Shown here: in pieces, positions 12,567 to 26,723 of the stretch
Numbering within the stretch: the stretch's first letter is position 1
Layout of the letters: every line of letters begins with the position of its first letter
Assembly (NCBI RefSeq): GCF_037975245.1
Contig: NC_092575.1
Span: forward strand, 16,259,310 to 16,323,309
Direction: 5' to 3'
From: Apostichopus japonicus
Taxonomy: Eukaryota; Echinodermata; Holothuroidea; Aspidochirotida; Stichopodidae
DNA length: 64,000 bases
Translations under genes and position numbers: made by a program
The notes under the pieces: generated by a model
Told to the model about the DNA's origin: nothing
Database searches by the model: none
The model's input: only the letters and a program-made list of their open reading frames with translations

Positions 12567-12930
12567 CAAGGGCGTAGGAACCGGGGGGCTGGGGGGCGCC
12601 AGCCCCCCGGTGAAAAATATGGGGGCGGAAGTATCATTCCGCCCCCCCCGCTCCGCGAGTCATAAAACCCCTTTTTCATTTCCAAATGAGAAAAAAAATC
12701 TCATTTGGGGCACCAAAGTGCATCTATAAGGCCAGGTGAAAATGCAAAATTATTTACAAAATGGATTGGGTGTTGAAGTGTGCTATATTGCACCAAATTG
12801 CATCTGAGGCCACCTGGAAATACAAAAAAATTCCAAAGGGGAGGGGGATACCCCCTCCCCTTAGACCCCTCCCCCAGGCCGGCCATCACTCTTCAGCCCC
12901 CCCACTCAAAAGTACCTTCCTACGCCACTG
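12567..12930. mobile_element. Second non-autonomous hAT-type element, complete
   Basis: The left end reads CAAGGGCGTAGGAA and the right end, inverted, reads CAGTGGCGTAGGAA, giving 12 of 14 matches. Both sides carry the same 8 bp, ACTTAAAC, at 12,559-12,566 and 12,931-12,938, an exact hAT-type target duplication. Just inside the left end is a strong G/C palindrome (GGGGGGCT ... AGCCCCCC) around 12,583-12,609. The 364-bp interior has no transposase. A degraded relative of the subterminal G/C-rich part lies at 46,795-46,877. Confidence 0.87.
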
Positions 12931-15900
12931 ACTTAAACAACCATAGCAACCGTAATTAGTTTATGAAAAACAATTCACAAAAGTTATTGGTGTAACCACA
13001 ATCTATACCCCCCTTACCGTTTTTTATCGCTCCATGATTTGAGTCACTAGATTTCAAATCTCGAGTCAGGGAATTCACTGCCTATAATCCGACTAGATCT
13101 TAACAAAGAGTGCAACGTTGCAACCCTACCCCACCCCCATCCCCACCCCTCACCCCGACCCCCTCAACCCCCCTTCCCAATCTCAAGCACATATTTTTCG
13201 TGATATGTCCTATCAGATGCTTCAACCGGTAGGATGGGTCATCCAGACATCAGCAGAAAACACCCAGATAAATCTAAGGAGTTGCCTGTGTTTGGAATTA
13301 CCAGTTTCCGTAAAACCCGTTTACGGCACATTACGTCACAAAGAATCATAGATACAAGTTTGTGACGTAATTACGAATCACGGTGGCTGTTCTTATAAGA
13401 TCACAAAGTTGTGTGTAGCTATAGATTTCTTTCGTTAAATGTAATTAAAAGAAAGTCGTAAGTTAAAGGTGTTTCATCATTGCTTTCCTATATAGGGATA
13501 CTTTTCTTTTTAATTCAACTTTGTATATTGGAAGGTTGCAACCTGTGATTCGACACCATATATATCTAATTACATCACATTGTTGAAGCGAACGGTGGCG
13601 GTACCACCAGTATAGGCCTACGTCTTTGTGACGTCATACACGGCGAATACAGTCATATACAGATATACGTTATCACATTATTGTACGTGTCATCCTCTAT
13701 AGAGAGTCATCGTAAATTCAGGGCATTACAGTCACGAGGTCTACGGAAATGATAAAGATGTGATGAAATGATCACATGCATAGATAAGCATCTGCCGAGT
13801 AAGTGTGAATTGTAGATAATTATAGTGGTTTTCAAAGGCGACACAGCACACAGCAACAACTTTAGCTTGGTTTTGATGTTGGTGAAGAACGGCCGAACTC
13901 TCCCAAATAGATTAATCTTACTCCGTGTGGGTGATACTTGAGAGAGCTAACTTAACAGCATATACCAATCACTTTGATTAATAAACTTTTAACGATTAAA
14001 GTCAATCGAAATTGCGTCTAACTATTCTAGAATGTACAAATAATGGTCACTAATGTTGAAACATTAATTAGCATTTTACTGACACCAGTCCCCCCCCCCC
14101 ACTCCCCTCCTCCCCCAAATCATGCTCTCTTCAAACGTTTCAAGTACCTCGCCGAGATATTTACTTGCCTAACCTATAGCACTTCCTAATGTATCGTGAA
14201 AATATCTGAAATATCAGAGCCACCAAACAGGTAGGCTACTACATAAACAAACGTTTGGCAGATTTTAATAATAGAGCCTAAGTAGTTCCCTAATTTGATG
14301 ACCTTTAAAAATGATATAGTAACTCAATTAATATTTAAGTCCATTCTTGAAAACATCGAACGGACCAGTGGATCTGATAACCTGATGCGTGCTACAGTGT
14401 AGAAACACATCACTGAAGTAGTAATGAAACACTATCATCTGATTTAAGGTGTGAGAAAAGCAAAACGGAAAACAAAATTGGAAACAGCGAAAAAAGACCT
14501 TACCTTTTTCTTCAGCTCAATTGCACGTTTTGTTCGTATTTGCACCATCTTTGTCTCTCCTGTTGAAGTTATCTTCGTTGATCGTAACGAAATAACAAGT
14601 TAAATCATGAAATAATGTCAAGGAAAACTTTTTCAACCAATCACGACGCAGTATATAGACCATGAAAATCAAGCCAATTAGTTCCCAAAGACCTCCTGTC
14701 AGTCAACAGAGTGTACACAGATCATAGCGTGGACTGAAACACATTTACAAATGTCGAACAAGAACAATTAAAGTTTTGTTGATAACTGATGACATCACTC
14801 CCGTATCAGCGTAAGAAAAAATCCCTCGCGACACACCATTGTCAGAATTCTAACTTTTAATATACCCGTATGGTATACAATAGCACTGCACCGAACCCCT
14901 TCGATGGAATCGTATAGCCACTTCAAACAGAGGAGTGTATACTTGATTAGGCCGCTGTATGGTCAGTCCGTTAAAGAACACAATAAACAAGACAATTTAA
15001 CACAATGCTATAAATACTATACTAAGAAGGCAATACCTTTTGCCGTGACATCAGATCTTCACACCACTCAATGTCAACTTGTAACAGTTAAATGACCAAT
15101 CTCATATTTCAATTGCACTTTTTAAGTTACTCTCCCAGGGTCCAAAAACAGAGAGGAAGTTGAGTCACATCAAGTCAGCAGAAATTTTCTTCTTTTTCAC
15201 CGCCAATAAAACTTTCCCGTTTCTTTGACTCAAGTTGCAACCGATTATATACGCCGGCTGGTTGATCGGAATAGCTCTAGTGATTTGTATACACAGATCA
15301 CATCCACGGGTTTCCTTCCTTTCGTAACCACGCGTGAGTTATTTACTATTAAAATTCGCAGCGACTGTCCACCACACATGCACACACATATGTATACACA
15401 TAGACCTGTATATATACAAACAGGTACCTTGCCCTTGCGACCAGTCCTCAAATGAAAACAAGCAAACCGAGTAATAGGTCTATAGTTAGACTAGTGTGTA
15501 CGAACCAAGTCCATACGTATCACTTTTGCTATGCCGGGTTTGAACAACCGTACAGTTATTGTGCGAATCGTTTGTTATGAATGGCCTAGTTTAGTAGACA
15601 GACTAGAATTTCAGTATACGACTTCTGTGAGCTAAAGAACAAAGACAATTTGCAAGTTATTATATTAATAAAATCCGCCACAAATATAGATTATTTTCAC
15701 GAAGCTCCATAGAATTGGGTTTAAGTCTTCTTTCTCCTCTTCACCGCTGATTGTTTAAATTCACGTCTTTGTCTATTTTTAAATGTTATTGTTCCAGTTA
15801 TAGCTTTTATGTTGACAGGCACAGCTCATGTACATAATATAGGCTATGATTTGGAAGCCAATCACGAAACAGGCTTGACTAACGATCGCGAAAATTCCCT

Positions 15901-18297
15901 TTTACTCTCTCTCTCTCAGTGTGCTGGCGACGAATGACTCATGCAGTTGTTGATTAGGAAAGCAGAGATGATCATGAAATTTAATTTCAATTCACATCTA
16001 CAAACACATGCAGTCATAGAAAAAAACTCATTACCCAAAAATCATCACATTGCTCTTTATGACGTCACAATGTTCTCTCAGGATAACATGTGGTTCAAAT
16101 GTGTCATTCTCAGTGCGGATTATTATTATTATGTTTTAGTGACGCGTGACATTGACTGTAAGAGATACGTGTATGATAGCAACGTAGAAGAAACTGTTTC
16201 CAATTCAATAAAAACGACTGAATACAGGCGACAATATTGCGTCAAATGACGTCATTCGAAATCTCCAAGTACCACTGCTCGAATGCTTGTTGTAAACTTG
16301 AGAGTTTCTATTGACTTCTCTGCGATAATAGGTAAAGTATATAGATTTGAGATAAAGCTATAAAGCTTTGCTTAGCGAATGAAAATTGTACTACACTGCA
16401 GTGTCGATGCTTTTCGGTCTACTCGTAGTTCGGGAAATCCCAAATATTTACCCCACGATAAAGTCAATATTACGTTTGTAAATAGTCACTGTGTCCAACC
16501 TTCTTCATCTACAAGGTAAGAAAATATGATTGAAATCGTATAGGTCTAGTTAATCAACAACTTGGTTGGTTTGTTGGACCGCCCAGATGAACAAACGTTG
16601 TTCGCCTCTTGTAAAGAAGCATGCATAGCACTTGTGCAGCTCATCAACACTATATCATTCACTTTTACTCAACACAATCATATACAGCCTAAAGCTATGG
16701 TAACTTGACGATGTTTGGGTCCGCACCTTGTTGAATTTATTCTGTTTCTTTTCCTTCCTTGTTATTTCTTGATCATTTGGACTTTCACATACCACCACGG
16801 TGTAATGAAGTTGTTACAATACGCCTTAGTAAAGTTTATGCACAGCTCGCTTCGTTGTCAAACAAGACATATATGCCTATACACTGCATGTCAAACGGGG
16901 TTTTAGTTTCAATACTACACGGGAACACATGATAACATGAACAATTTGATTTTATACCTAAATATACTCTTTGCTCAGTGCAAATCGAGTCCCAAATATA
17001 GTTACTGGTATATATGAATATATTGCAAAGAAATTGTGCCGGTTGTAGATACAACGAAATGAAAAGACTCTAACCGTATATTCTTACATACAACTATGCC
17101 AAGGTAATTTTGTGGCTGAAAAAAAAGCTCTTTCCTTGTGAATGACACTCGAAACGTCTTTGTTCAATTTCAAAACATACGGAAGTCGTTAACCATCAGA
17201 CTGAGTGACTCACTGATGCAGCAAGTGTTAGTATATTTTTTTCGCATTGATGACATATATATTCAAGCGCTTAGCAGAAGAATATGGACTTCTAAGATGA
17301 TGTGTGTGTGGGGTGAGATGCAGTATTCCTGCAGCCTATATCGTATGTCATTCACATTTTTAATTCTCTTAACTAATAGTAATACGTAAAAATGTTCCGT
17401 ACCACATGTCACATATAGGCCAACTATACATTACAAAATGAAAATGAAAAATAAAAGATCAAGACAATGGCTGTTAAGCAGTACCGTAGTTTTATTTTCA
17501 CCGCAATCATTATCTTAGCCTAAGAGGGTCAAGAGGCATGTCGCGTGTGGCACGTGGGTATAGCTCGCTCCCACTACGACACTGATTCTTAAATGTACCC
17601 TCCTCTGTAGAGTTCACCATATTTGGCAAGGTCGTGTTCAAACTCTGTCGTTTAATTTTTCGCATATCTTCTAGCCCGGCAGTGTTCTTTTGAGCTGATG
17701 TAATTGAGTTTTACCCTCTGTAGAGACAAAAAAGGAAATATGAGGGAAAATCTTAAGTATCGCGGGTTGTAATTAGTATCCTTATATTAAAAATCAGGTA
17801 CACTCGGAGGTAACTTAGAGACTGGCTGAAATTTCCGTCATGAAAATTTCGGGATGAAATTAATAGGATTTTGTTGTTTTCTCTTTATTCTGCACGCGGT
17901 TGGAAATCGCTTTGTTCGGTGGTAAAATTGAAATGGCATAGAAAGAAACAGATAAATATATAGAAATACGTCAATGGATATGTGAAGCAAAATGCGAACT
18001 ATAACCCGGGAGGACAGGAACAAAGAATGCAGGCGTATATATGTATGAGAGGACAAAGACAGGCCCGATGAAGGAATTATTTTATAATTTTACTAGACAG
18101 GAGAGAATTTCTTATGAAAATTAGTGTAATGAAATTTATTCTTAATTTACGATAATCTAGCTGAACGAAATGTTATAGAAGGGGTAAACAGATGGGGGTT
18201 AACAGTAGAGTAAATTTATAGGGAGGGCCCGAAAGGTTACTTTTGAGCTTTGACGATGCATATTTTGAGTTTATGGGCGACGGAGGATTAAGGTGAA

Positions 18298-18348
18298 GGG
18301 GGGGGGGGTAAACTTTGACATGTCAATTAATTTGCAAGAGCCCCCCCC
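18298..18348. repeat. Poly-G/poly-C inverted pair
   Basis: Eleven G at 18,298-18,308 and eight C at 18,341-18,348 are separated by about 32 bp. They form a potential G-C stem. Confidence 0.55.
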
Positions 18349-21300
18349 ACCCCCACCTGTGTGGAAGTGGGGATAAGAAAGCAAGAAAGCAATTTGAAAT
18401 ACAAAAATAAAAATGACAGTTTTACTACCACAAAAGGGCACTTTTAAATTTATGAACAGGGGCACGTTTGATTTTTTTCACAAAAGCCTTGTGCCCCCCC
18501 CCCCTTCCCTTTCCTCTGGCTCCACAGTCCGTGTGTGAGCTCTTAAGTTAAAGTGTAAGAGTTCGTGTATTTTTTATTAGCCTGCTTATAGATGTATAGG
18601 CCTACTATAACTGAATACACTATTTTACTTATCCACGGATTCGCACGGGTTCAGTTAAGGCAAGTTGCCCTGCATCAGAGACGTACCCAGTAATAAATAT
18701 TAAACCAATGCGTTAAACGTTATGTGCGGTATACTCATTGCAGTGTATATTGCGCATTCATGGGAAGGGGAAGAGAGGTTCTTCTCTTTCTACAGAAAAC
18801 CTTACCCTGGCACAAGAGATTCCTTCCCCACCACCATCGAACACCCTCACAATGATATATCAGTTTTCACACATTAAGACCCCCCCCCCTCCGTCCCTTT
18901 AAACCCCCGATATACCCTCCCATTCTCGTTTACTCCAAGACAAAGTCAAATACATTGTTGTCTAATGATTGAGTATGGGCTACATATATATTAGAAATAA
19001 GCTCTTCTAAACAATCACTTCTAAGATTTAGAATATATATATATATTTCACTCGATATTATCGCAGACGACAAGGTTGACGAGTGATCTCATCTTGTGAC
19101 GTCAGAATTTTGTACTATACATTTCACTCACTCAGTGTTCTTCTTTCCCGATGATCTAGCCAGTTTCACGTGACAATGAAGGAGTGACTTTTGTTTCGCA
19201 TTTTACATTTGCAACACATGACTTAGACTCGCCGACTGTAAATATCTTCATTGTCTTGACTTAAAAACTTTCTTTGTTTGTACAAAAAGTCAATTTTATT
19301 ACCTTGATAAATAACCTAGCAACTCCTGATACAACGACACCTATGGGAATGCGTTATAAGCCGAGGTACAGCTTTGTTAATAAGGAATATTTTATTCTAA
19401 TAATTATTTTCGGGATATCATATTAAGTTATTCCCCTACCAGCGGGAGACGAAATCTGTGCAACATGCAGAAATGCAAGCGTGCAGAAATACAGAAATGA
19501 GACCTATACAGGGTAAACATTCAGATACAGACAAAATTAATTGACATGAGTCTCTTTTGTTTTAAAGTTAAACTTTCTCGACCCTTTACAGACCGAAACA
19601 AAGAGAAACTATTTAACTCGTGTATATCCGATATGAAAGTAAAAACATGCTGATCTCCAAACAAAAGTCTATTTTCCTGTTACGTCAGGTAAACAAAGAC
19701 CTAACCACACATGCTCGCTTTAGTTATGTTTGATTTAAAAGAGTATATTTTGTTATTAGTAATAAGTAATGTTATAAGTTCTAAGTAATAATCCGTTTTG
19801 TTTTTTTACACATAACACAGTACACATAAAGTATAAAGAAAGTATACCAGTGGTTTCATACATGCCACGGACAGGAAATGTTCCCTCATAACTGTACCAA
19901 AATTTGATGAACGGACAATATTTTGTTATTGAATCAGTTCGAAAGATTGGTTGTTGTTTAAAATGCTTGTTTATGATTATTATATTATTCAGCATCTGAT
20001 TCTCTTTCGATTACCTCAATTTTTGTGAAAAGCGATTGTTCTCTTCAGGAATTTCTCACGAGTCTGTGACTATTTTTTGCTGTTGTTTATTTGTATAGGC
20101 TAGATATAAAGATGTGATATATACATACACAGATGCACGTTAGGCTGAACAATTAGTATGACCTAGCCTATATCATTCTGCAAAATAGGCCTATATACGT
20201 ATGACACATGTGAATGAATTGCAATTTCACTCTAACTTTGAATGATTCAGGACTTTTTTTTTTGCCCTTTCACCAATAGCTGATTAAAACCCTCGTTTTA
20301 TTTCACCCCGTTCACAAATCTCAGAAAATATTCCATTAACGTTGCAGGGTTTGGCTGCTGGCTGCTGCTATACAGTATAGAATAACTCACACATTCTGTA
20401 TAACCAGGAATATGGTATCAGATAAAGAATTCGATTGTTATTCTTGAACTTGACGTTAATTAGCTTCATTTTGCGGTTTCTATTGTGACTGGTATCTCTT
20501 TTGTTATTTCACCTATTGTTCGGCTATTTTTACAATACCCCTGAGGTGTAGTCCTATACGCAAACAGTACCAAAAATATTCATCCAAGCGATGAAAGTAG
20601 GTAGTATAACTGTGTCCACTGAATCAAATAGATCAAATGATTTACCTCAATAGTGTTGATTGATATCGCGATTATTATACTAGTCTAAGTTCATCATAGT
20701 TATTATTGTTTGTATAGTTGATTAAACAGCTGCATGGTAGGCAATATAAGAATGCAGTTTATCTAGTGTTACGTCTATATAGCGTCATGTACGGTATTAG
20801 TTGCTATGATCGTCTTGTTCTTCCTCAAGCAGTGAACACAATAAATGGTATGTACACCCTTCAGGGGCCAGCAACTCTCTGTTACAACTGAAACGGAGTA
20901 TAGAAATATTCAAAATTGTCAACAAAACAGTCTTTTGCCGCCATTTCATTGACTTATCAAGATCAGAAAATTTCACGATTCATGGATCCCAGCCCCCTGT
21001 GCATGACAACCACAAATGGACCAGTTGAAGCCAATGCAACCTTTAGTGTTAAATTCATTCATACCCACCACCATCTACCTCTCCCCTCCCCCTCATCCAT
21101 TCATTTTTTCACAACTTTTATCGGAAAATTTGTACAGTTTGTCTCAAAAGTACATAGGCCTACTTGGTGATTGTCTTTATTAAGCGTCAACTTTGCTTCG
21201 CAATTATGTCCGTCCCTCTGTAGTCATCTCATGTATGCCCCTAACATCTTGCGAAAATTTCTCTCCCACTGGATTTCCCGCTACTTTCGGTTACCGTCCG

Positions 21301-23147
21301 TTACATTGTTACAAGTATTTACAGAGGGAGTGAGAAGAAGATCGTAAAGCCAGTGGTTTGCGGAAAGGAGCCAGTGAGCTATGCCTCTCCTCCCCCTTCC
21401 CTAAGCTTCACCGTCAGTCGGGGAACGTTCAATTAAAAGATATTATACATTCAGTGGGGAAGAAGTAGAACACCCCCCCCCCCTTGGAACTATGAAACCA
21501 GGGGATCAAAGGGGGTGTGCGGGCGGTTAGGCTACACACCTTTTCAACCCCACACAATTGTTCAATATAGTATCTATAAGCACCACCTTGCGTTTAGACC
21601 TGACTATAGGCCTAACTTTATGACATAAATTTTCTTCAGATTTCACCACTTGACTTTTAAACTTTTAACAGCAAAATATTCCAGGGCGAAGACACAACAC
21701 TCCCTGTTGGAGTAGGCTTTGGCCATACCCGAGCCACAACCATCCTGGACCAAGCCATGGCCCTTCCATGCCCACTACCTTAATCAGTCGTGGGAAATTC
21801 AGAATCCCCTCCCCCTCCTCCCCCTTCCCCTTACCTTTGCCATTCATTTTCACCCAACTGACCTAGAAGAATGGAACTCACATAACAGACTCTGCAATGT
21901 CTAAGGATACACCTGACGGAGGGAAACTGAATTGAAATCCAATACATTTTTGTTGATGATTTTACGAGGCAAACGGAAGGAACTTAAAAGTGATCATGGG
22001 TGAACTCATCCATCTGTGGTAACGGTTAATCGGTGTCGGATTACATTCTGTTAAATATATTATAACAAAACGTAAAACATTTAACAGCTTTTAACGCCAC
22101 ATAAAACAACCCCTGGCAAGGTCAATTAGAAACAAAATGGAAGGAGCACGTGTTTTTTCGTGTCCAAAAATTCCAAAATTAATTTTTGCAGGTGATTGAT
22201 TAATGGTGAGCTGAATAAAAGTATCTGCAGCGAGTCAAGAAATGTGGCGTTATTCGCGAATGGATTTATTTTTATTACTCTTTAGCTATAATACTTTCAC
22301 TAGTGGAACAAAATTAGGAGGGTGTCTGTAATCATATCCTGAGTTACACTTTACATTATCTGTTTTTACCTCCATGGTCTCCCAAACGCAAGTTAGCTCG
22401 GTCGATATTGCTTTGAGACAGAGAAAAGAAAACAAAAGTTGGAGATAATATGTTTAATTTGATTTTCTTTGTATGATATTGATCCTTTCCCGGCCTGCCG
22501 TGTCCATCCTTTTGCTATTCTTAGAAAGGAAAAAAACCAATAAAACTGAACAGATAAATGTATTTCACAGGAATCTAGGCCATGACATAAACGAAACTTA
22601 AAACTAAATTTCCTTCTTCAAAAGTTTAAGGAACTTCCCTGGTTTGACCACATGGTCACCTTATCATTCGAAACAATGATGTTATTCTGTTTGGATTACT
22701 TCCTTAACAGACATCATGGCAAGCCGTCTGTTAATTAAAGGGATATCATAGTGGCAGACATTATCAAACTTACTCTGAAGAGACAAAATATTCTCTCGTT
22801 GTTAATTGAAAATCCTATCTCCAATTATCTCGACTGTCCCTTTCCTCGAGGTAACGTATTCGGATGATTGAATGTATACGATCAGGGAGTTGTTACGGAA
22901 CAACTTCCTGGTACCATATACCTCCTACCCTGACAGTGGATAACAATTTCGCATCCAGGGAAAAGCATCTCAAAATGCAGATAATATGTGGTTTGTGGTA
23001 TCATCAGGTGTTCTTTTTCAAAAGTTTTACTTACTTTCCAAGATAATCTTCTTGTTGTTTTTCTATTTATTCCTTGCTGTTTTTCTATTTCTTTGAACTG
23101 CGATACATTTGGAATGAATGTCTATAGCTGCCAATGTTCTCTTGATG

Positions 23148-23276
23148 AAATGTCCTCAATATGTAACTTTTATAAAATGTCCTCAATATGTAACTCTTAT
23201 AAAATGTCCTCAATATGTAGCTCTTAAAAATGTCCTCAATATGTAACTCTCATAAAATGTCCTCAATATGTAACAC
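23148..23276 (+). repeat. Tandem repeat, five copies of a ~27-bp unit
   Basis: Five head-to-tail units each contain AAATGTCCTCAATATGTA followed by a variable (A/G)CTCTTATA-type spacer. Copies are nearly identical and the fourth unit is shortened in its spacer. Confidence 0.85.
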
Positions 23277-23424
23277 TTTTGTAGAAATACTCATTTTCCT
23301 CTGTGGATAAAATGATTGAAATTTTATAAAGAACAACAAATACATTTTCAACTCAGTTCCCATGATGAACTCATTCACTCTGCTGTTGTCAGATGTATAC
23401 ACTTGTTTGATATTACCAAATTAA

Positions 23425-23476
23425 CCCCCTCTCCCCTTCTCCCCCTTCTCCCCCTTCTCCCCCTTCCCCCTCCCCC
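23425..23476 (+). repeat. (CCCCCTTCT)n-type pyrimidine microsatellite
   Basis: A C/T-only tract with the unit CCCCCTTCTC repeated about four times before drifting into CCCCCTCCCCC. Confidence 0.85.
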
Positions 23477-24854
23477 GCCAAAAGAATAATAATAATAGTC
23501 TCTTCGCCATTAAGAAATGTTACGTGAATGTGCTTTTGGTCTACAGATACAGTCAATTTCAAACAATGTTGTTAAGCAATCAACTTCAGCCACCGGAATA
23601 TTCCTTTAAAATTAACTTCCATGATATGAAGCCAACCTTGTTTCCCCCTTCGGCTCCGAGAGTTTCAAAGCAAGCAATTTTCACCTGCTAAGGTAGGAAA
23701 TGGAAAGTCAAGGCAGGTTGTGACATGCAAGTGACATCAAATCGCCGATTAGCGAAATACTTTTTTAAGGATGAAGTCCGAGGTAAATTTATTGTTTGAC
23801 ACGTCAATGAAGCACACATTCTGAGCATCCTTGTGACATTTCGAATCCATCTAATATATTGGCTACATGTTGTTCTCAAGATTTTGAGTAGTAGTATATA
23901 TGGTAGGCACATATTGTATACTAACGATGAACTTGGAGCAAGTAGTTGTGACTTCACAGTAACACAATCAATAATACTTTATGATTCTCACAATTATTTT
24001 GACCTATGGATTGGGTACTTGTTGGCAAGTTTTGTAACTGTATGAAAGGGTTGTAAAGCGTGCACCGGGTACCGGAGATTGTGGCGTATCCATGCATCAT
24101 TGTATCCTATCCTGGTCATAAAGAGGAAACTTTGAGACAAATTGCGAAAAGATAACAAGTGTACCTATTTTTTACGCCAATCAATGACCTGATGACATCA
24201 CCTTTGGCTTGGTCAATTCGAGCTCACGCCTGGTAAAAAAAACCTATTATCCCGAAAACAACATGAAGTAGTGGGGAACTTAAGCCACGCCCAATACAAA
24301 ACAGAGGTGGCTGTTACATTTTATATAGTTCCGTGAAACTTGACAAGCTCACTGTTGCCTCTGAAATGACTGAAAATTCCTTTCAGAAATCTCTGACGGA
24401 AACTTCTGGGCAAAGTACCTGCACATTCCCTAATTCACACATAGAGCGACATTATTCAAGCTTACATATGATTTTTAACACTAGTAACTAACACATTATA
24501 GTAACAAAATGTTGCCCACAGTTCGCTTTGGCAACTTTATACACGTCTGGTCGTCCACCAATCAGAAATCTTCTGCAATGTGAGGTATTTTCGATCTTGT
24601 CCGCTAAATTGAGTTTATGCTTTAAGCGTCAGTACAATTGTACGCTTCCCCGTAGGACTTCTTGCGAGGTCCAGCAGGGGTTTAACTCCTTTTTGTTGTA
24701 AGTGTACGCTCAAAGCGTATCATGCTCATGTGTAACCCCATATTTATATCAGTTGAAGCCAGGAGAATATATAAACAGTCATATAAATTGCAACTGGCGA
24801 ACGATTAAGTGGGTTTCCATGGATAAGTTGCGAAAACAAAATAACTGAAACATT

Positions 24855-25285
24855 TAATAATAATAATAATAATAAATAAGTTCTTAATATAGCGCCAAAT
24901 ACCAAAAGACCTCTAGGCGCTTTACAAAACCTAAAACAAATAGGCACAAAAAGACAGAGAAATCAAAGGAATAAAAAGTCTAGAAAACACATAAACGGAA
25001 ATTAAACAGTATGTAAAATACGAACACAAAATACTTAAAACACGAGAAGACTATAAAACAGACCAAAAACTATAAAAAAGAAAACAAAGGATAAGCACAT
25101 AAAATAGATTTGTACAAAAGTAACAGTCTAGATAAAACCACGAGTATATAAAAGTGAAAAAATCACGTAGAGAAACTAAAAAGATGTGTTTTTAAAATTT
25201 TCTTAAATATGGCGAGAGATTTGGCAGTCTTTATGTCGTGTGGTAGGTCGTTCCAAAGCTTCGGTGCAGCGACCGAGATTTTGCA
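24855..25285 (-). mobile_element. 3' end of a LINE (non-LTR retrotransposon), 5'-truncated
   Basis: On the minus strand the sequence begins with the last ~40 codons of a reverse-transcriptase ORF, followed by a ~285-bp 3' UTR and a terminal (ATT)n tail at 24,855-24,879. The UTR carries GTAAAGCGCC- and GGCGCTATATTAAG-like words often seen in LINE/SINE tails. Loss of the 5' part is the usual result of incomplete target-primed reverse transcription. No target duplication was resolved. CR1/L2-like is the most likely group, by inference. Confidence 0.75.
25163..25285 (-). pseudogene. C-terminal remnant of LINE reverse-transcriptase ORF2
   Basis: Read on the minus strand, the frame gives the segment SVAAPKLWNDLPHDIK and then SLAIFKKILKTHLF, ending in TGA at 25,163-25,165. 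The pattern APxLWNxLPxxI ... FKxxLKTHLF is the well-known extreme C-terminus of CR1/L2/jockey-like ORF2 proteins. The upstream frame is broken by a stop about five codons before the match. No RT or endonuclease core is present, so the fragment is inactive. Confidence 0.75.
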
Positions 25286-26576
25286 ACTTTGAATTCAATT
25301 GGTATATATTGATTGAGCATATCAGTATGAGGATTCCTTTAAATACTCAACATATTAAATCAGATATCTGTTTGTTATTGTCTGCGTTCGTTTGTTTTAC
25401 TTTGTTTGTTTATGGTGTCTTCAATTTTTGTTTGTTTAAAAAAATCATCCACTTGGATTGTTAGTCAGTAATGTTAATCAATGACACAGTTACAATATTA
25501 AAAGCCTTGTATGATGAATTGGTGATTTACAGTTATATTCATGATAGTTAAACCAGGAGCTGCTACTCTAACCACGCCCTGGTTAAACCATGGTCGTACT
25601 TCGATCCATTGTCAGCTCATCGGAATGTCAGGCTATAATACTTTCATGGTGGAAGTTCCATGGTCAACTCGTATCACTCGAACACATTCGGTTCAGGATA
25701 AGAGTTCCATGTTCGAACACCGTATCCTGGTATGACCGTACATATCCACCGAAGTGACGTATTATATTGCCAAGCAAGTAATAACATCTAAAAGGAGACC
25801 CGTAAAGCACAATGTATTGTGTTGTGTTGCACAGAAAATACTGTAATATTGTTTTTTAAATACCTATATCCAACTAGATTCCAACTAGAACCTAGATTCC
25901 AATATCGGCCGATATACCGTTATTAGAAGAAGATAAAATCCATGCTTTAAACATTGCGACTATGAAGTCAAAGCTCGGAAAATGTCAACTTTTTGTAAAA
26001 ACAAGCAGCATCGGTCGATCGGCAAATGATGGAAGTTGATTCAAACTTTACCTATACAGATATTAGGCACATACGGTCATTTGCTGGCCGATACCGACAC
26101 TGCATACCGTAGGCTATATCTAAAACCGGTGTATCGAATATATGTAACAAACGGTTTATTCATATATATATATTGTCTGATTTACGTAAATAAGAATTTA
26201 CGTGGAATATGTAAAGAAGGTTTGCTATTAGTTATGAAAATTCAAAAAGAAAGCAATTACGTATAGCGTATACAAAGACTCACCATGGTAATTATCCATT
26301 TAAGTAACTATCTGTAAAAGTTCTGTTGCAATCTATAGGCTGATACTGCAGTAGCGCCATCACTTTGGTGCTTTTTCCTTTGCGCAGTAATGTATGCAGA
26401 AGAAACATCATACCACGGAATGAACGAACAAAGAGAACGGAACGTTAAAAATAAATGAGAAACCCAAGCTGACTGTAAAGGCAGCAGGGGTCATCAAGGA
26501 CCGACAGTGGATTTATTAAAATACTGTCCGAAATTTAAGGTTATAAGAGGAATAATACTTCATCTTATAATTATTA

Positions 26577-26638
26577 AAGAAAAAAGAAAAAGGAAAAAGA
26601 AAAAGGAAAAAGAAAAAAAAGAATGAAAAAGAAAAAGC
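26577..26638 (+). repeat. (AAAAAG)n microsatellite
   Basis: An A-rich tract with G every six bases or so. Confidence 0.85.
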
Positions 26639-26723
26639 ATTATGCGACCAAATAGGGATATTTCTGTTCTTGTATATATCGACGATTATCCAACAGAAAG
26701 TTTTTGTCGAAATTTATAGGAAA

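Larger units (their letters stand above)
12939..24854. other. Intergenic, no gene recognised
   Basis: AT-rich and without an open frame longer than about 100 codons, and none with a recognisable domain. Small items seen are C-runs near 14,090, 18,490 and 21,473, CA/TA-rich microsatellite sequence near 15,371-15,423, a G-run/C-run pair at 18,298-18,348 and the tandem repeats at 23,148-23,476. Five of seven exact TAGGCCTA words in the window are here. Confidence 0.55.

Noticed and set aside
15941-16249. 102-codon plus-strand frame
   Set aside because: It has no recognisable domain, no ATG start with leader, and no splice or promoter support.
17560-17650. Possible second tRNA-derived SINE (GTATAGCTCGCTCC and GTGTTCAAACTC)
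   Set aside because: The A-box has two mismatches at key positions, the B-box has two, and they are about 65 bp apart with no acceptor-like stem.
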